A stretch of DNA of 64,000 nt from Tethya wilhelma. Taxonomy: Eukaryota; Porifera; Demospongiae; Tethyida; Tethyidae. Below the pieces are notes generated by a model that was not told the DNA's origin, searched no databases, and saw nothing but the letters and a program-made list of their open reading frames with translations. Below, in pieces: positions 15,477 through 31,240 of the stretch. The translations under genes were made by a program, and so were the position numbers. The stretch spans positions 7,578,453-7,642,452 of the forward strand of contig CAXIPT010000003.1 in assembly GCA_964030475.1 (NCBI GenBank), read 5' to 3'. How positions within the stretch are numbered: the first letter of the stretch is position 1; every line of letters begins with the position of its first letter.

Positions 15477-17149
15477 TGCCAAGCAGTATATAAAAGAATT
15501 TCATTATAATCTCGATGAAGCAATTGTTACCATTTCTTTTCACAAGTGGTATTCCAATTGCAAGAGAGAAATCCAAAACTCATGGAAACAGAGAAATGGA
15601 GAATTTATTGTTGCCCTCAGGAAAGATCTGCAGCTACATACACAGTCCATCTGTGTGAAAATATGACAGCAATTTGTTTGTTTTGTGCACCAACAACACT
15701 GGAATCATAGTCCATGCTTGTCATGGTTATGACACTTGAGTTGATAACATGCACAACTAAGTAGGGCAAGACTACCAAATATGGAAACCTGTAGATCATA
15801 CCTTTAAAAGTAAGGCATTTAAAAACCATCCCAGACTTAACAAATAGTGCAAACACATTTTCAAGTTCCAGAAGAATATTAAAAACACTTTGTGGCAATA
15901 TTTCACCTAATGTAAAAGCACTTAATACATGCAGGGCAGGCATTTTGTGGGTGGGTGGATGATTTTAAAAACACTCAGAGAGACACAGCTGCTCTGTTTT
16001 GAACGAGTAAAACAAACAACCTAAGCAGTGCATACAACAATGGTTTGGGCTCAAACAATCCCAACACATTAATGCACCATTACAGCACCACATTAACAGC
16101 CGGCCTAGGCAAGAGACGAGCCCATTAAATAAATGCATGTGTTGTGTCTGCATATGACCACAGTTTCTTCCACTAGCAATAGCCCAGAGGCAACTGTGTG
16201 TGTGTGTGTGCAAGTGCAGTCATGTCGCATGTATCCTGGACACAATGAACTTAGCTTCAAAGCAGATTTAAATGTTGAGGAAGTTTGAAAGTGACCACTT
16301 CCATTAAAAAATCACAGGAACTCTCTTCCACTCTGGGAACCATCCATTATGCTACATGTGTGTAATATTATTACACTTGCTCTCTTTCTCACAGCGATCC
16401 AAATACCAACTCATTAATCCTCAGTCGTACTTCCCCACGCGACTCAACATCAGTGGGGCATTCCACACTGACAACATCCTAATGATGCTAAATTGAAAAA
16501 GAACCTTCTCAAAGCCACTCAAGACCACCCATTAGTCTCTCATCAGCATTGTGAGTATGTCCCACACATTGAAGGACTTCACTCCATTATGCAATATTGC
16601 AGCCATGTCACTTACTGGGAGTCTGAGAATGTGTGAGAGTGGCAGACCTCTCTAAGGGAGGCAGGTGGTGGTGCATGGGACTAGGAGCTGAGGGGGTGAT
16701 AATAAGCCTTAATGATTTGTGTTGTCAACATTCATCAGTTGCACATGGCAGTGATGACACAAACACAGCCTCCTGTAAATTGACTCCACTTGACTCAACT
16801 GCATTATCCAGCAGTTGAGCCAAGCCATAGGAGGTGAACTAATGAAGACACCCACTGGGGAAACCAATCAACACACTACCAGAGTGCTGAGCTAGCACAG
16901 TTTCCTCTATCACTGAAGTGCCTCTAGACATTATGATGGCAGTTGGGGAGAATATTAATATTAATACTAATAAGCCAGGGGGATGAGGTAATTTACTCGC
17001 ACCGATATGATGACACCATATAACCACTTCAAGTCATTGGAGGCTGCCAAGTCAATGGAAACAAATAAATCTTTCCAGGAAAGAAGTTCACCAGCTGTTC
17101 TTTGCTAATTAAGTCTTTGAACCACACACAGGCAATCTACTACTTTGAT

Positions 17150-17195
<46 letters not shown>

Positions 17196-20100
17196 TGCCA
17201 AGCAGTATATAAAAGAATTTCATTAAATCTCGATGAAGCAATTGTTACCATTTCTTTTCACAAGTGGTATTCCAATTGCAAGAGAGAAATCCAAAACTCA
17301 TGGAAACAGAGAAATGGAGAATTTATTGTTGCCCTCAGGAAAGATCTGCAGCTACATACACAGTCCATCTGTGTGAAAATATGACAGCAATTTGTTTGTT
17401 TTGTGCACCAACAACACTGGTTACAGAATCATAGTCCATGCTTGTCATGGTTATGACACTTGAGTTGATAACATGCACAACTAAGTAGGGCAAGACTACC
17501 AAATATGGAAACCTGTAGATCATACCTTTAAAAGTAAGGCATTTAAAAACCATCCCAGACTTAACAAATAGTGCAAACACATTTTCAAGTTCCAGAAGAA
17601 TATTAAAAACACTTTGTGGCAATATTTCACCTAATGTAAAAGCACTTAATACATGGAGGGCAGGCATTTTGTGGGTGGGTGGATGATTTTAAAAACACTC
17701 AGAGAGACACAGCTGCTCTGTTTTGAACGAGTAAAACAAACAACCTAAGCAGTGCATACAACAATGGTTTGGGCTCAAACAATTCCAACACATTAATGCA
17801 CCACGCACATTAACAGCCGGCCTAGGCAAGAGACGAGGCCATTAAATAAATGCATGTGTTGTGTCTGCATATGACCACAGTTTCTTCCACTAGCAATAGC
17901 CCAGAGGCAACTGATGCATCAAACCCAAATGAGAAGACATTGTTTACTTCACACACAATGCATGCACTTTCAACATTTTAATTGCAGGTGTTCCCACATG
18001 AAATGAATTCAAACTAGATACCATTGTGCAGCCATAAGAGCAATAGAGAACAGGTCATGAGTACACAATGCTACTGTGGTGTACTTAGTGCTTTTCTCAG
18101 TAAGAATTACTATAATGAGTACACATAGACAACACAAGAGACATTCTAGCATTCCAGAGGCCTGTTGCCAGAGGGACAAATATGTGGATTGGATTTTGTT
18201 CAGCTTTTGAGAAAAACACCTTGAGAATGTGAGCACAAAGGGATGAGTCTGTCTCGTTCCCCTCCCGCCAATACTAAGAGGCATCTAGGTCGAGACAGCA
18301 CATGGAGACCAGCTAGGTCAACCTCAATAGAAGCACCGACACAAAGGGAATAGCTTATCCCATCTTGACATTCCATCACAGTGAAACTATTCCACGATCT
18401 ATTGAGAGGGAGCTGGAGAATAGGGCAGTGAATAAGAGCAGGAAGGGTTAATGGTGTTTAACGAACCATGGGACCACAATAACACACACACTCTAGCCAT
18501 TACGTACAAACCTTCAACCATCATATTAAAGACGTGTTCCACACTGAAACCAAACTCACATTATAACAAATGATCAAAATTCCAAGAGGCTACCGCAAGC
18601 GCATGCACTCTATCGAGACAAACACATTATCTACAAGAGTCAAAGGACACCACTAACACACAATCATCAAGATAAGATTACACAGAGGACTCAATGCACT
18701 GTTTGATCTGGAGAATATCCTCATTAGCAACATTCCTCTACAACAATGGTGCATCGACCCTGGTTGGTAGTGTATAGTAAAACATGTTTTAACCTGCCTG
18801 TATCACATTAGTCCCATTAGGGCTGAGGCAGCCGGCCGCTGTCATCCAATTATTCATTGTTCCCACCCTCACAGTCATTCAAACTCCAAGGGTACACTAC
18901 ACTAGTTGAGTAACAATAGCCACCAATGGTCCAAACCCAACTTCAGAGCTATCCAGTTACAAGAGTAGTGTTTTGGCAAGAGGTTTGAAGTTGAAGTTTT
19001 CACAGTAGCCATGCCTGCTATGTCAATTCTACTCACTAGTGGTGTCCAAGGTTGGCGCTCCAATCAAAACAGATTAAAAGAAGTCAGTAAAGGGCTTCAG
19101 CTACTTAGGAGAAGAGGGTGCGGAGTAGCCTGGAGTAAACACTGGGCACAGTTTCAATATGGAGTCCTTTTTAGGTGCAGTGTGTCAGTGTGAACCGACA
19201 CCAGTACATTAGAGTACCTGCCACCACAGAAATGACCAACAGCTAGCCTCTGACTACCTTACGTCTGCTCCTGACATAGAACTAGAGACTGCAAGTAGAG
19301 TGGGCACATGCTGGGCACGTTGTCTTGGAGACTGAGTGAACTAGTCTATGATTAGGTTTCCTCATTCTCCTAGCTGCAACCCCTTAATGCCTAAAATGTA
19401 TGTTACAAGGAATTAACATCACGGCATTAATTCAACCAGGCAGCAGTGGTATGCACTGACACAACCTTTGAATGCCAGAGTTTGGACCGGAGGACTGGCA
19501 ACGCAGACTACAAGAGCCTTTTTAGGTCATTCCAAAAATAAAAAGTTATAGTTTATACACAGATGCACAAACTGACGTCAAGATAAATTTGAGAGTGTAA
19601 TGTAATTGTCATGGTAATTAGCTGCTTAATTCCCCGGCAAACCATTGAGGAATCTCAACACACCACAGGTATGTAGGAACATTGCAAAATCAAATTCATC
19701 AACATATAAAGTACAAAGTATGCTTGAGTTTAAACCGCAAATCAATTGTCCAATCAACTAATGACCATGAAAGGTGGGGAGGACTCGTGTCAACACCTAG
19801 CAAAGGAGGGTAGGGTCAGGAGAGACAGTGGGAGGCAGAGGTGGGATGGGAACTGAGAATGCTAGTAGGTGCGGCGGACCCATTCTTGAAGATCCACCAG
19901 TCAACCGGTCCCTTGATAATATGACACACATCACACACAATTAGCTTCAGTTGGTCTGTGCTTTGAGAATACTTAATGGACAATGATAACAATAATTATG
20001 TAGGGGACACGGTGATAATTTCTACATGATGCATTTGATGGGTTCCTCATACGTGCACACGTACATGTGAAAAGACACACTGTAATTAGCATACAAATCC

Positions 20101-23100
20101 CTGTCAGGAAATAGAGATTTGTAGCTGTACAAAGAGGAGAGATCACTTGCATGTAGTTTTACATGATGACAAACAAACCACATAAAGACTTTGACCACCA
20201 CTGAAGAAATGGACAAATTCATGCTCAAACTATAAAGAACCTTTCAACACAGGAAGATGGCTCTAGTGAGCATTGAACACAGACAAACAAACAAACAAAC
20301 AGCCATAACGAAATGAAGCTTGGATTCCTACACCAAAGACAAAAATTCCTGTAAATTAATAGCTACTAATTAAGAAACAATCAAATAACAATATCTTTAA
20401 TGATCCAGAGAGTGAAGCATGTAAACAAACAGTCTGAAGTGTTTCAGTCTCCCCACAGCAACATGCACGCACGGTAAGGAAGTAAACATGTGGTCCATAT
20501 GGTCGGTACTGACGGTATGCTGAGCCCCTCAAAGTGAAAGCAAAGGAAATGGCTGACACACAAGACAGAAGACTGAATGACAGACCACTTTCCCCTAACT
20601 CAGCCTCAACCTGGAGTAAACACCCTACAGCAGAGACACCATGGACACTCATAGGGTGATACCCATGAGCTATGCATGTGGACAAAAACCTTCAAAACAG
20701 AAGTAGTAGTAATAAAAGTTCACTGCACTCTCACTGACTGTAAGCCATTTAGGTGCTCCAATACTGTAACTATGGAGATGGTCAGTAGTTCTTGCCAGCA
20801 CATAACATTGAATAATGATCATTACAACATAATGTAATCTTACACAATATTAATGCAGGATACTGCAGACAGAAATCAAGTATTTATAGCACTTCATAAC
20901 AATTCACTGGTGGCTTCACCACTTCATAAGATGGTGCAAACTGAGTTAATACTAACTTGCAACCCATCATACCCTCTTCACTGCCTCAACATATATAGTG
21001 GCCTCTAAACACCCACTGGTAGCCTACAATGGATCGAAAGGCCCATTGCTGTGGAGTTAAGTTACAAATGTACATATTAGTACACCAGCAGGTTACACAA
21101 AGAACCAACACCTACTCACACTGCTATATTACTAACTATAAAATCATCATAGCATAAGTCTACATCCTGGGAGCTCACATTACACTCACGCCTATATAAC
21201 TGAAACACACATGTACTACAACCCACTACCATTTAGTACTGTAATGGTGTCCTATTTCCCTCCATTGTTTCCTCCTACTCACCATAGAACACATCATAGG
21301 TGGGTGTCTCTCTATATATACACATATACAGGCAACACAGTTCTCATTGTGGGTGAAGAAATGAAGCCACAGCCCGAGAAGACCTAAGTACATTAATGTA
21401 CATACACTAACAAATTGTATGCAGTTCTTCTATAGCACTTCATGTACTACTGGCTACATACATGCTATAGGTGAAGAATTAAACCACAGGTAACTATGTT
21501 ACTACCACTATATACAGTTACTATTATGCATACTTGACCTGCCAGTGATGTTCTATGCTTTATTACCAGTACATCAATCTAGTTCCAATGAGTGGGACCA
21601 AAAAAACTCAGCAATTAAATACACGTGGTCTGGTTCCAGTTGTCCAGGTACAGTAAATAGAACTGGATCCTGACCTGGTTCCTCTATGATCTGAAGTACT
21701 GCTACCAGCTAGAGTACATTTATTGGAATCACTTCTGCTTTATAGTAGCTATACATATAGAATTAAGTTAATAAAAAGTAATAAAGCAGGCTAACCACCT
21801 GAATCTCCACAGCAACAACTGCCTTGTTCAAAGCATCAAAGGTCATGCAGAGGCCTCATACTGAGGCTTCAGCAGCACACCAACAATTAATCCATTTTTG
21901 TTTTTGCTGATATTATGCTAATGAATTGGTGCTTCACATCTAGAGGGGCCCAAGGCTATGGTGAAGTGCACACAACACAAGTTAACTGCATTAACTCTTT
22001 CTATACCTAATTCTCAATGATAAGATAAATGCGTGATTGAATTAGCTCAACACTTGGAAAAGTGGCTGTGTTAATAGCATTAAAACATTAAGCAGTTGAA
22101 TACCATTAGCAAACAACCAGACAGGTCTTCCTGAAAACAGACTAAACATGGTGCACACTTGCATTGAAAATTGTCCATGTAGCAATTTTTTTCCCCCTCT
22201 GAGTGTGCCTAACTGGCAAGCTGGGATAGGGTAGATGGAGAGGGTTACTGCAAGCAGCCAACAAAATAACTACCAGTATGCATTAACTCCCAAGGAGACT
22301 GATATAGGCTCAACCACATGTGCCTTCTCATGTGGCTGGAAGCATCAATGCCACATGCAACATTCATCATCATGTGGCTGATAGCAACAAGTGACTAGTT
22401 AGAGTGTGGGCTTATTCCACTGTCAGCTGAGCTAAGGCTTTTTACCACCACACCTGCCAACGACCACAGGCTATTGTTGGACACACAGCCCCCAAAAATG
22501 CATGGATGTACATAAGACACACACACACACACACACACACACGTTCATGTCATGGCTTCCCCTTTGTGAAGAGGTGAAACACAATCTGGTGTGTCAGTTT
22601 GTGAGGATAGTAAACAAATGAGTTTAATGTTCTAACTAGATCAAGGCCTTGCCGAGATCACCCCACTTCACCTCATTATGCATTCCAAAGAACTGTCATT
22701 AACACTACCAACATTGCTCAACACATGGAGGCTTGGAAATATGTCCCCAAGTCTATTTGCCTTTCATCTGAGAGTCAAATGATGACTATCAACTCCAAAG
22801 CAGGGAACATTTTATGGCGATCTGAAAAAGATCAAAAGAAGCCATTTTGCAGCTAAAAATATCCCACTAGAGATGTGATTATCATTCTGTAACACCGCTC
22901 GGGACCAATGGCTGCAGACCGTGGTCTCAGAACTGAAACACACACAGTCCACCACCGGAATGCCACAGTCCTTTCAGTATTGAGACCAACTTTGTAGTGG
23001 CAGAGATAAACAGCAACAGGCCTCACTCACATCATCAATATACCCACATGGGATGATGTCAGTGCCACTGAGAGAGACAGTCGGACGGATGGACGGCCAC

Positions 23101-23710
23101 CAACAGCAGGGCTGAGGTTGAGGGAAGGCACCATCCAAGACACGTAAACACATGCAATAATTACACACAAAACTCATACCGTAGTTTGAGGTATTATTGG
23201 GTTAAATATATTTCATGCTAATTTTTAGTGTGTTAAATTTTTGTACATACAGTGAGCAAGGTATAATTGAACAGGTTGACCCTTCCCACCATCCACTCCT
23301 CACCCTTCCCACCATCCACTCCTCACCCCTCCCACCATCCACTCCTCACCCTTCACTCCTCACCCCCCACCCTTCACTATTCACTCACTGGAACTGTAAT
23401 CTTGTAAATGTGTGAAGGATCTGTTCATCCCTGGCCTCAGGGTATCGTTCAAAGATCTTCCTCAGGTACTTGGAGTCAATCTCTATGATCTTCTCTCTGA
23501 TGCGGTTGTGACCAAAATGACCCAAGATGTCTTCAAGACCAGACATCACATGATCCACTGTCTGGGGAAAAAGAAAAAGAAAAAAAAAAGAAAATCATAA
23601 TCACATTGTCTTGCTGAAAAAATAACAAATTAGTGTACAAAAGAAATGAAGTACTCTTCAGTTATTGTACAGACATACACACACCAACAAAATGCATTCT
23701 GGGAGTACAT

Positions 23711-23751
<41 letters not shown>

Positions 23752-25578
23752 TGAATTTTACTCATTTGTAGCCTGATGGGTTCCACAACAACCTGACCGC
23801 TGCTTTGCCGCTACTACTACACGCAGCGCGCCACTCTCAACACATGGTGGCTGAGAGAGTACAACACCTAGACAACAATAACAAAGTTTGAAAATTATGC
23901 GCCAATTTATGATTAAATTTGGTGACATTGCACTTTGATGTTCTACTACTACTCCAGTAAACATTAATATATCATTAAAGATAATTGTGTTCCTGGACTT
24001 CCCCAGTCTACACTTTAAACATTTTGAGGAGGGAAAAAATGATTTTTTCCTAACAGTATGCGTAAAGCGTGAAGCCATTTTTAGATTTGAGTCAAATTTT
24101 ATTTTAGTATAATAAGTGGTGTACATGAACAAATTCTACACAGCTCTCTTTGACAATTATCACACTCACATCTGTCTAGAAATCCAATAGAGAAAAGAAG
24201 CTATTGAATTAGGGGCAAAATGACAAAGCCTGCAAACAAGGGTGGACTTTTTGACATGCTTGGAAATTGAATCACAGACCACTTGGATCTACGCAGGTGC
24301 ACTCCAGCGGCTAGAGTGGGTCCTGGTTCTCAAACCCCAGCTCACAGTTAGATGTTCCTGCGGCTTAAAGCTCCACTAGTGATAATTGGATTAGCCTCTT
24401 GTGCACCAACTAGTAAGGCTTTGTGTGGGCATCAGGGGGAATTAACATACACTCTGTCATGATTAGCACCACATCATTGCATTTCACCAGCACCACACTG
24501 CAACCTCATTAAAAGGAGGGTGGAGCTATGTGGAGCAATTAGTTGCAGCACCAGGTTGAGCTGTCAGACAACTGGCATCTGAGGGCACAGCATTTAAAAA
24601 ATCATTTGTATCTAATACACCATAAGTTAATATGCCCAATGCCAGTGTCTGCTAACAAATACTCTCCAACTATACCAAGAGAATTAAATGGGAACACTCA
24701 AAATAACAAGCTAATGAAGCTTCCTTGCTCAGAGTCTTTCATTAAAAGCCTTTTAGAGGAGGATATACAAAACAGATTATCTCAAAGAAGCACTAGCAAG
24801 GTCTTCCTCAACCATCAAGGGAGCTGCAATCTCCACAGAGATAGCTCAAAGACGAGCTCATCTGCAGCTTATCCCAGTTTAAAGAACACCATAATTGCTA
24901 CACATTAGAAACCACATACTACCGTGTTTATTCCAGCCAAGACCTAGACAACAAGACTGGGATGGAATACAAGAGGCAAGAGAGAGTCAGTGTGTGCATG
25001 TGTGAGTGTGAGCGTGTGAGTGTCGTGAAATGTGTACGCTTTGTGGACAGAGCAGAAAATTTAATGAGAGTAATAAAATTACTAACTAGACTTCGTACCC
25101 AGAACTCAATTAACAGTACACATGCAAAACTAGCAGTCACATCCTGTACATACATGTGCACACATTCACGCATACATTTAGCCCTACTCTATATGTATTC
25201 TATCACAGTAAGAGTTCTCATCATCATAGAGCTAGCCTGTCGGCAAATATGAGCCAACCATCACCCACACAAAGTGAAAAAACTAAATCCAGTTAGCAGC
25301 AAGTATGCTATTCATATTGCATGCCAAAATAGCATGCATATTACGAGGAATATCTCCAATAGATATACATTTACTCTAAGTCACTGCCTCACAAGAGATA
25401 GTATATACAGTGAGTGGGTACACACATGAGGGCACTTGAGTGAAGTGGTTGTAAAGTGGTACAAGACAAAGAAAGAAAAACACACTCTGCCAATGATAAT
25501 GAAGACAAGCACACAAGGTACACAGCTCTCTTGATTGAATGAGTGTTAACATTGGCACTTGCTTCTTCCGCACACGTG

Positions 25579-25615
<37 letters not shown>

Positions 25616-26939
25616 TACATCACCAACAACATTTACAGATAAGGAAGGTACTTGTCAACAGTGCCTCCAGGCAATAATACCTGACTAGGTTTACTACTCT
25701 GTCATGCTATATACACTACAGAAGACTGCCAGCACACATCAACAGCCCATCAACAAAGAGGCTGCATGCTGTCCAGCCAGGCTCTGTCACCAGGTGAAAG
25801 GATGACAGTGTGCTGGGTTAGTCCAGAGGTCCAGGGTGGTTTGTAGATGAGCATGACCACCATTGTTTGGGGCACACACAACAAACATGTCACTGGCTGA
25901 GAAATCTTTTCCTCAGACAGTGAGGAACATCCCACATGATATGGAAGCCATGATGCCACAAGAATGGAAGCTGAAATACTACATTCATTAATGACTACAA
26001 CACACACAACTCCTTAAAAATGGTTTGTTGATATTCAATGAAAATCCCCCTTTCTTTGTCCCGGCTCCTATCAATATAATCCAATACCACAGACATGCTA
26101 CTAGACCCTTGTTATGGCAATCCACACCAGTATACTGTTACAAACACCCATGAGAACAAATTAGCAGCAATTAAAAGTAAATCAGCTCAGCCAGCAACAA
26201 CTGGAGTTGAGTAGGAGGCAAGGAAGACCACCACTCTATACACACCATACTTGCCATATAAGGTAAAGAGAGTTGGCATGGGAATTGGTCTTTTGAAATG
26301 ACCTTGTAGACTTTTTCCACTTGTTTGTAAACAAAGCTAGCGCACACAGGAGTAGACCAGCCCAACACCTAACACAGGATGTGAGCACATATCGGGGACA
26401 TGAGGTCACACACAGGAGGCCATTTGGTGGTGAATAACAATGCAATGCTCATGAATGTATGCATGCTGCACTATTGTGCATTGTGCACTTGTGAGGGTAT
26501 CATGCTCACATGCAAATTTTTTAGCAACTCACCGTACTATGGATGACTTCATTCATGGTTGGCTTGCGATCTGAGGCTGTTCTCACTTTGATCACATGCC
26601 TTGCAAGTGGCTTGATAGTGATGCCCTGCAAGTGAGGGGTAAACCTCATTGCTTTTCTTCTAATTCAAAACTATGTACTTACAAAAGTATCCTCACATAC
26701 AGAACAGGGACAAATGGCTTACATTATAGAGCTGCACCCCTCTCTCATATATCTTACCTGAACAAATACAGTGAACAGCACGAGAAAGGTGACTGCAGTC
26801 AGCATGGTCTTACGAAGGAGAGCTTCATTGCGAATATTTTCAGGAGCATCCTCGTTTAGAAGGTTAGGCTCATCAAATATCCTCGTGAGAGCAAGAGAGA
26901 AGGCTACAGCACCACGAAGACCACTGTAACTCTGGAGAT

Positions 26940-26986
<47 letters not shown>

Positions 26987-29156
26987 GTGTGTGTGTGTGC
27001 GTGTGTGTGTGTGTGTGTGTGAGAGTGCACTAGTATAGAAACTATCCAAGTGACTCTTACACTAGCTTGGTTCACTCAAATGCATGAGAGCCAAGGCTAA
27101 TGGCACAATGTAGATTTAATCTATACTGTGCTCTACTACTACCATCATACTCCTGGTGCAGACTAGAGACTGCAGCCTACAAGGAAGGATTGAAAGGACA
27201 ACAATTGACAATTTACAGAGACTAAAGAGTGTGAACCAACACCAGATAAGACTAGAGGTCATTGTGAGAGAGGAAACCATCCAAATAGGGAACAAGCACA
27301 TGATCCACCATCATGTAGCTGGATAAGACTCCCACAGGCTGGAGGACAAACAGCCAACCACAACCTGGCTCTTTACAAACAGTGCATTCCTTCACACACC
27401 AGGAAGGTGGCTCAATCTAATAAGAGGCAAGTACTGAGCCCTACACAGAAGCATTCTTGGGGAACCCATACCAACACATCACAGAGACTAAGAGTTAAGT
27501 TGTGGGCGTACTCAAACATGCAATAAAGACCAATACAGTATACATATAGCTATTGTATGCATTTTCCAATATCTTAGCAGCAATAGCCTCGATATGGGTG
27601 GGCATGCTGTCCACATTGCTTGATACTGGCATTGTGCATTGTGTGGTGTCTCTCACCATGACAACAATGTGTGTTTTCCAAGTGCTAATATCTAAATGAC
27701 ATTATCACTCAACAATAGGTTAATTGGTAGCCTAAGGGACTCAAAGGCTTTCACACCAGGGCATTATGAGGACCATAAGCAACTGGAATGCAATCATAAG
27801 AGACATGATAAAGAATCACAGACAATAACACAGCTAGCTTCAAACCTCCTGGGGAGAAAGTGTACAATGGTGACTTAAGAAATCCACTCTTGAAGATGAG
27901 ACAATTGATGCTCCTCCAGAACAGAAAAGAACATAAGCTAGCCTCGTGCGAATTTTTATTTTTCCATGATGACACCAAACCTGTTTTCATTCCTATTTTG
28001 CTCAATATTATGTTTCGAAAATCAATGTCTCAACAACAATGATCTTTAACTCTATACTAGACTACCAGAAAATCTGCTCTTTCTAAATGGTCTACTATTA
28101 ATATACAGTGGAACCTCACTATTCCAAGCCTTAACTGTAGCCACTTCACTAAAACAGCCAATGGCCTTAGAGAACAGACTGACTGTCAGTATGGGTACAA
28201 TAGAACGAGGCTTGCCAGCAGTTCAACTCTGCTGCAGAATGTGACTTTGCTTACTTATAAACTGTATTTTGCAGCAGGTGCATTACTCTTAGCTACACTG
28301 TTGAAAAGCCAACAAACATTCACTGCTTGTATCAGGATAATCAATACACATAATAGATCTATCTGAGCTCCACAAACACCGTCAGCCTAGTGTCTATCAC
28401 CGGGTCAAGAGAAGGTCGTTATGTCTCTGTCTATAGGACAACAAAAATCAAACAATAACACTGTAAGATAGCAACACTGCCACACCATTCAAAGAGCTGT
28501 GAGCCTAACATCTCAAGTATGAGATCAATTTATTATTATTTTTCCTTCACAAACAATGTTTGGCACACTCCAAACCATAGGATTGGATGGCATGCAGTGA
28601 AAATAGCAGGTAACAGACACAAACTTCCTGTCAGCAAGGAAATACTTGAAATTCCTTACTCTTTAGACAGTCTAAGAAGTTTATGTGGTGAGTAACAAAG
28701 CCTTTGGGACCATGAGAATTCAATCCCTCATCTATTTCAAGAGTGATAATTACAAATATTTCACATGCAAACACATCCACCAGTGTGTGATGTGGATGAG
28801 GTTGACAGGTCAGGAAGGTGGTGGGGTGCATGGACCAAGGGACAGTCCTGTGGCACATTCACCAACTCAACCAACAATTGTACCATTTCCATAACAATCG
28901 CAAAATCCATGGCATAGAAAGCATGACAACAATTAAGACTACCAATACAATGTACTTTACATAGCATCATTCCCAGGTTCTTTACATACATAAACTTACT
29001 TCTGCCTTTTCTTAGATCTAAAAGCAACAAGAGGCAAGGTCTGGTTCATAACCTATTATTTGCATCACGATTTATTGGATAATGTGCCCGGTAGTCATTA
29101 TTACAAGTGAATATAATGCTGGCAAACTAAGTCTTGATACTTTTGTCACCACCGGC

Positions 29157-29216
<60 letters not shown>

Positions 29217-31206
29217 AGTTATGACCCCAGACACATAGGTGTGTCCATTGCTTGTCTCAGTATCTTTTGGCCAATGTGTTTACCCATAGTGAAAGTAGCC
29301 ATCAAAACAAAAAGTAATAATCATACTGGGATTAACTACCGTGAGAAACGAAGCAAGTAACTAGGTGTGGTAACATTCTTAGAGCCAATTATTGTACATT
29401 AACTTCACAAAACTACTAAAATGTGAAAACACTATAAAAACATTGGCAGACAAAGATCAATTACTCAAAGGACGAGAGAATGCAAATGTTGTGGGCTCAA
29501 AAGAAATAATAACTTTTACTAATTCACTGTAGATTAAAAAACAATACAACAACACTAACTTCACATAATATAGTGTATGTCAAATGCAAGGAAGGGAACC
29601 TCAATACAACACAACATGGAGCAACACAGCTGCTAGAGCAGAGCAGGAAAGAAACACACTGAGTTTAGTCTCCCTTTCATAGGTAGCTTCCAGACATACT
29701 TGGGGCAGTAAAAGTGTTCTAAAGAGTCGACTCTTTCCATTAATGTTTGTTGGAGTAGTCAAATCAGCACATTCCAAGTTGGCTGTTCCCTAGATTTAGC
29801 TTATCAACAGGATCAGTCTAATACACCCCTGACACGACACTCACCAGATATGTCTCAGTGGCAAAGACAACGAACATATTTCACAGTAACTATAGACCAC
29901 ATACTATGTCTTGTGCCCCCATGAACATACTCAATGTTGCATGTAAGCATAAAATATGTCTACATAAAAAGTTTACTTTAGCAACAAACAAGCCATCATA
30001 TTCAGTAGCAAACACAATCACAAGAGGAGACTCCACTTTTGACAACAAGTAAGGTGAAGACAAAAATGACTGCCTACTTTCCACCCACTATACAGTTTGA
30101 CTGAGATGTGTGCATACAGGCATGTTGTACAATGTTTAAGAATCTCTGGCATGAGTAGACATGCAACAACAACAACAAGAAAAAAACACTTTTTTATAAG
30201 TTTGGTAGTAGACATTGGTGCACCACAGTAATCCACCAATAGATAGCTCCCATACAAGGATAGAAAGACAATATGATTTTTATCCGGAACTTTCTTAGAA
30301 TGAAGTCTTGAGCACACACCAATGACAGGCTATCCTTTGAATTGTAGTTACCAATGGGAATCAGCAGGAATGGTCAAATTCAGGTCCTAATTGCACAGGA
30401 TACAATTCCCACCACACACAGGCCATGATCTGCATGTGTCATGAAAGTAATCACAGATTTGATTTGTTTAAATTCCTGGCCCAAAAATCAAACACTCAAT
30501 CTGAATGCTCAAAATACATCATTGAAATGCAACAATTTTGCGTAGCTTCTGAGTACGACTAACGTGTCTGCAATCAAGAATACACAGAATAACTGGTGAA
30601 AATCAGATGAAGCTGGGCAAAAAAGCAGCAGGGTAAGCCAACAAACTTGCAAGAGTAATACTAGAGCATTTCATGAGCATTGGCTGAATTTGTGTGTGTG
30701 ATTTATACAGCACAAGTTTTCATTGACAGTCTTCTGAGAGCAAGGGATCTAGGCCACTGTGTTGATATTAGGCAAATGATGTAAACTGACAGGACATACA
30801 TATGCACACATACAGACTGATTGAAGCAACCCTTTTATGTGTATGTAATTGTGCATGCACATAATAATGTTGAGAGTATTCAAATTTTTAGCAGCGTAAT
30901 TGGTGAAGATTTTGCAGCTCAATACTGCACTAAATGCCACCATATTGGAGGAGAATCACTATGGTGATATGACACAGTAGCACACTTAGACACAGACACA
31001 CACAAACATCCATTCAAGCTGAAGTCAATGAGACACCATTAGTGTGACGAGCAAAGCAACACACAGGCAGCAGCAATTAACACCCACACACATAGCAAGA
31101 AATAAATCTCTTTGGGGCTAATGTAACCACAACACTTTCCATATGCAGCAAATTACAAACTCCAAGTGAAATCACACACAGACAGACGTCTACTTCTCAA
31201 TCAACT

Positions 31207-31240
<34 letters not shown>

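Larger units (their letters stand above)
17914..23388. other. Exchanger intron, no gene recognised
   Basis: Intron sequence between exons 23389-23561 and 14384-14423, downstream of the duplication. It contains a CA tract at 22517-22542 and an AAAC run near 20285. Small open frames here lack recognisable domains. Confidence 0.5.

Noticed and set aside
14898..17667. Repeated identical small open frames (for example 14898 and 16633)
   Set aside because: They recur only because the DNA block is duplicated. There is no motif or codon-bias evidence for a gene.
23281..23373. Possible CRISPR-like array
   Set aside because: The units are contiguous with no spacers and the context is a eukaryotic intron; it is a minisatellite.
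24543..24908. 121-codon plus-strand frame
   Set aside because: No domain, signal or splice support, and it lies within an exchanger intron on the opposite strand.
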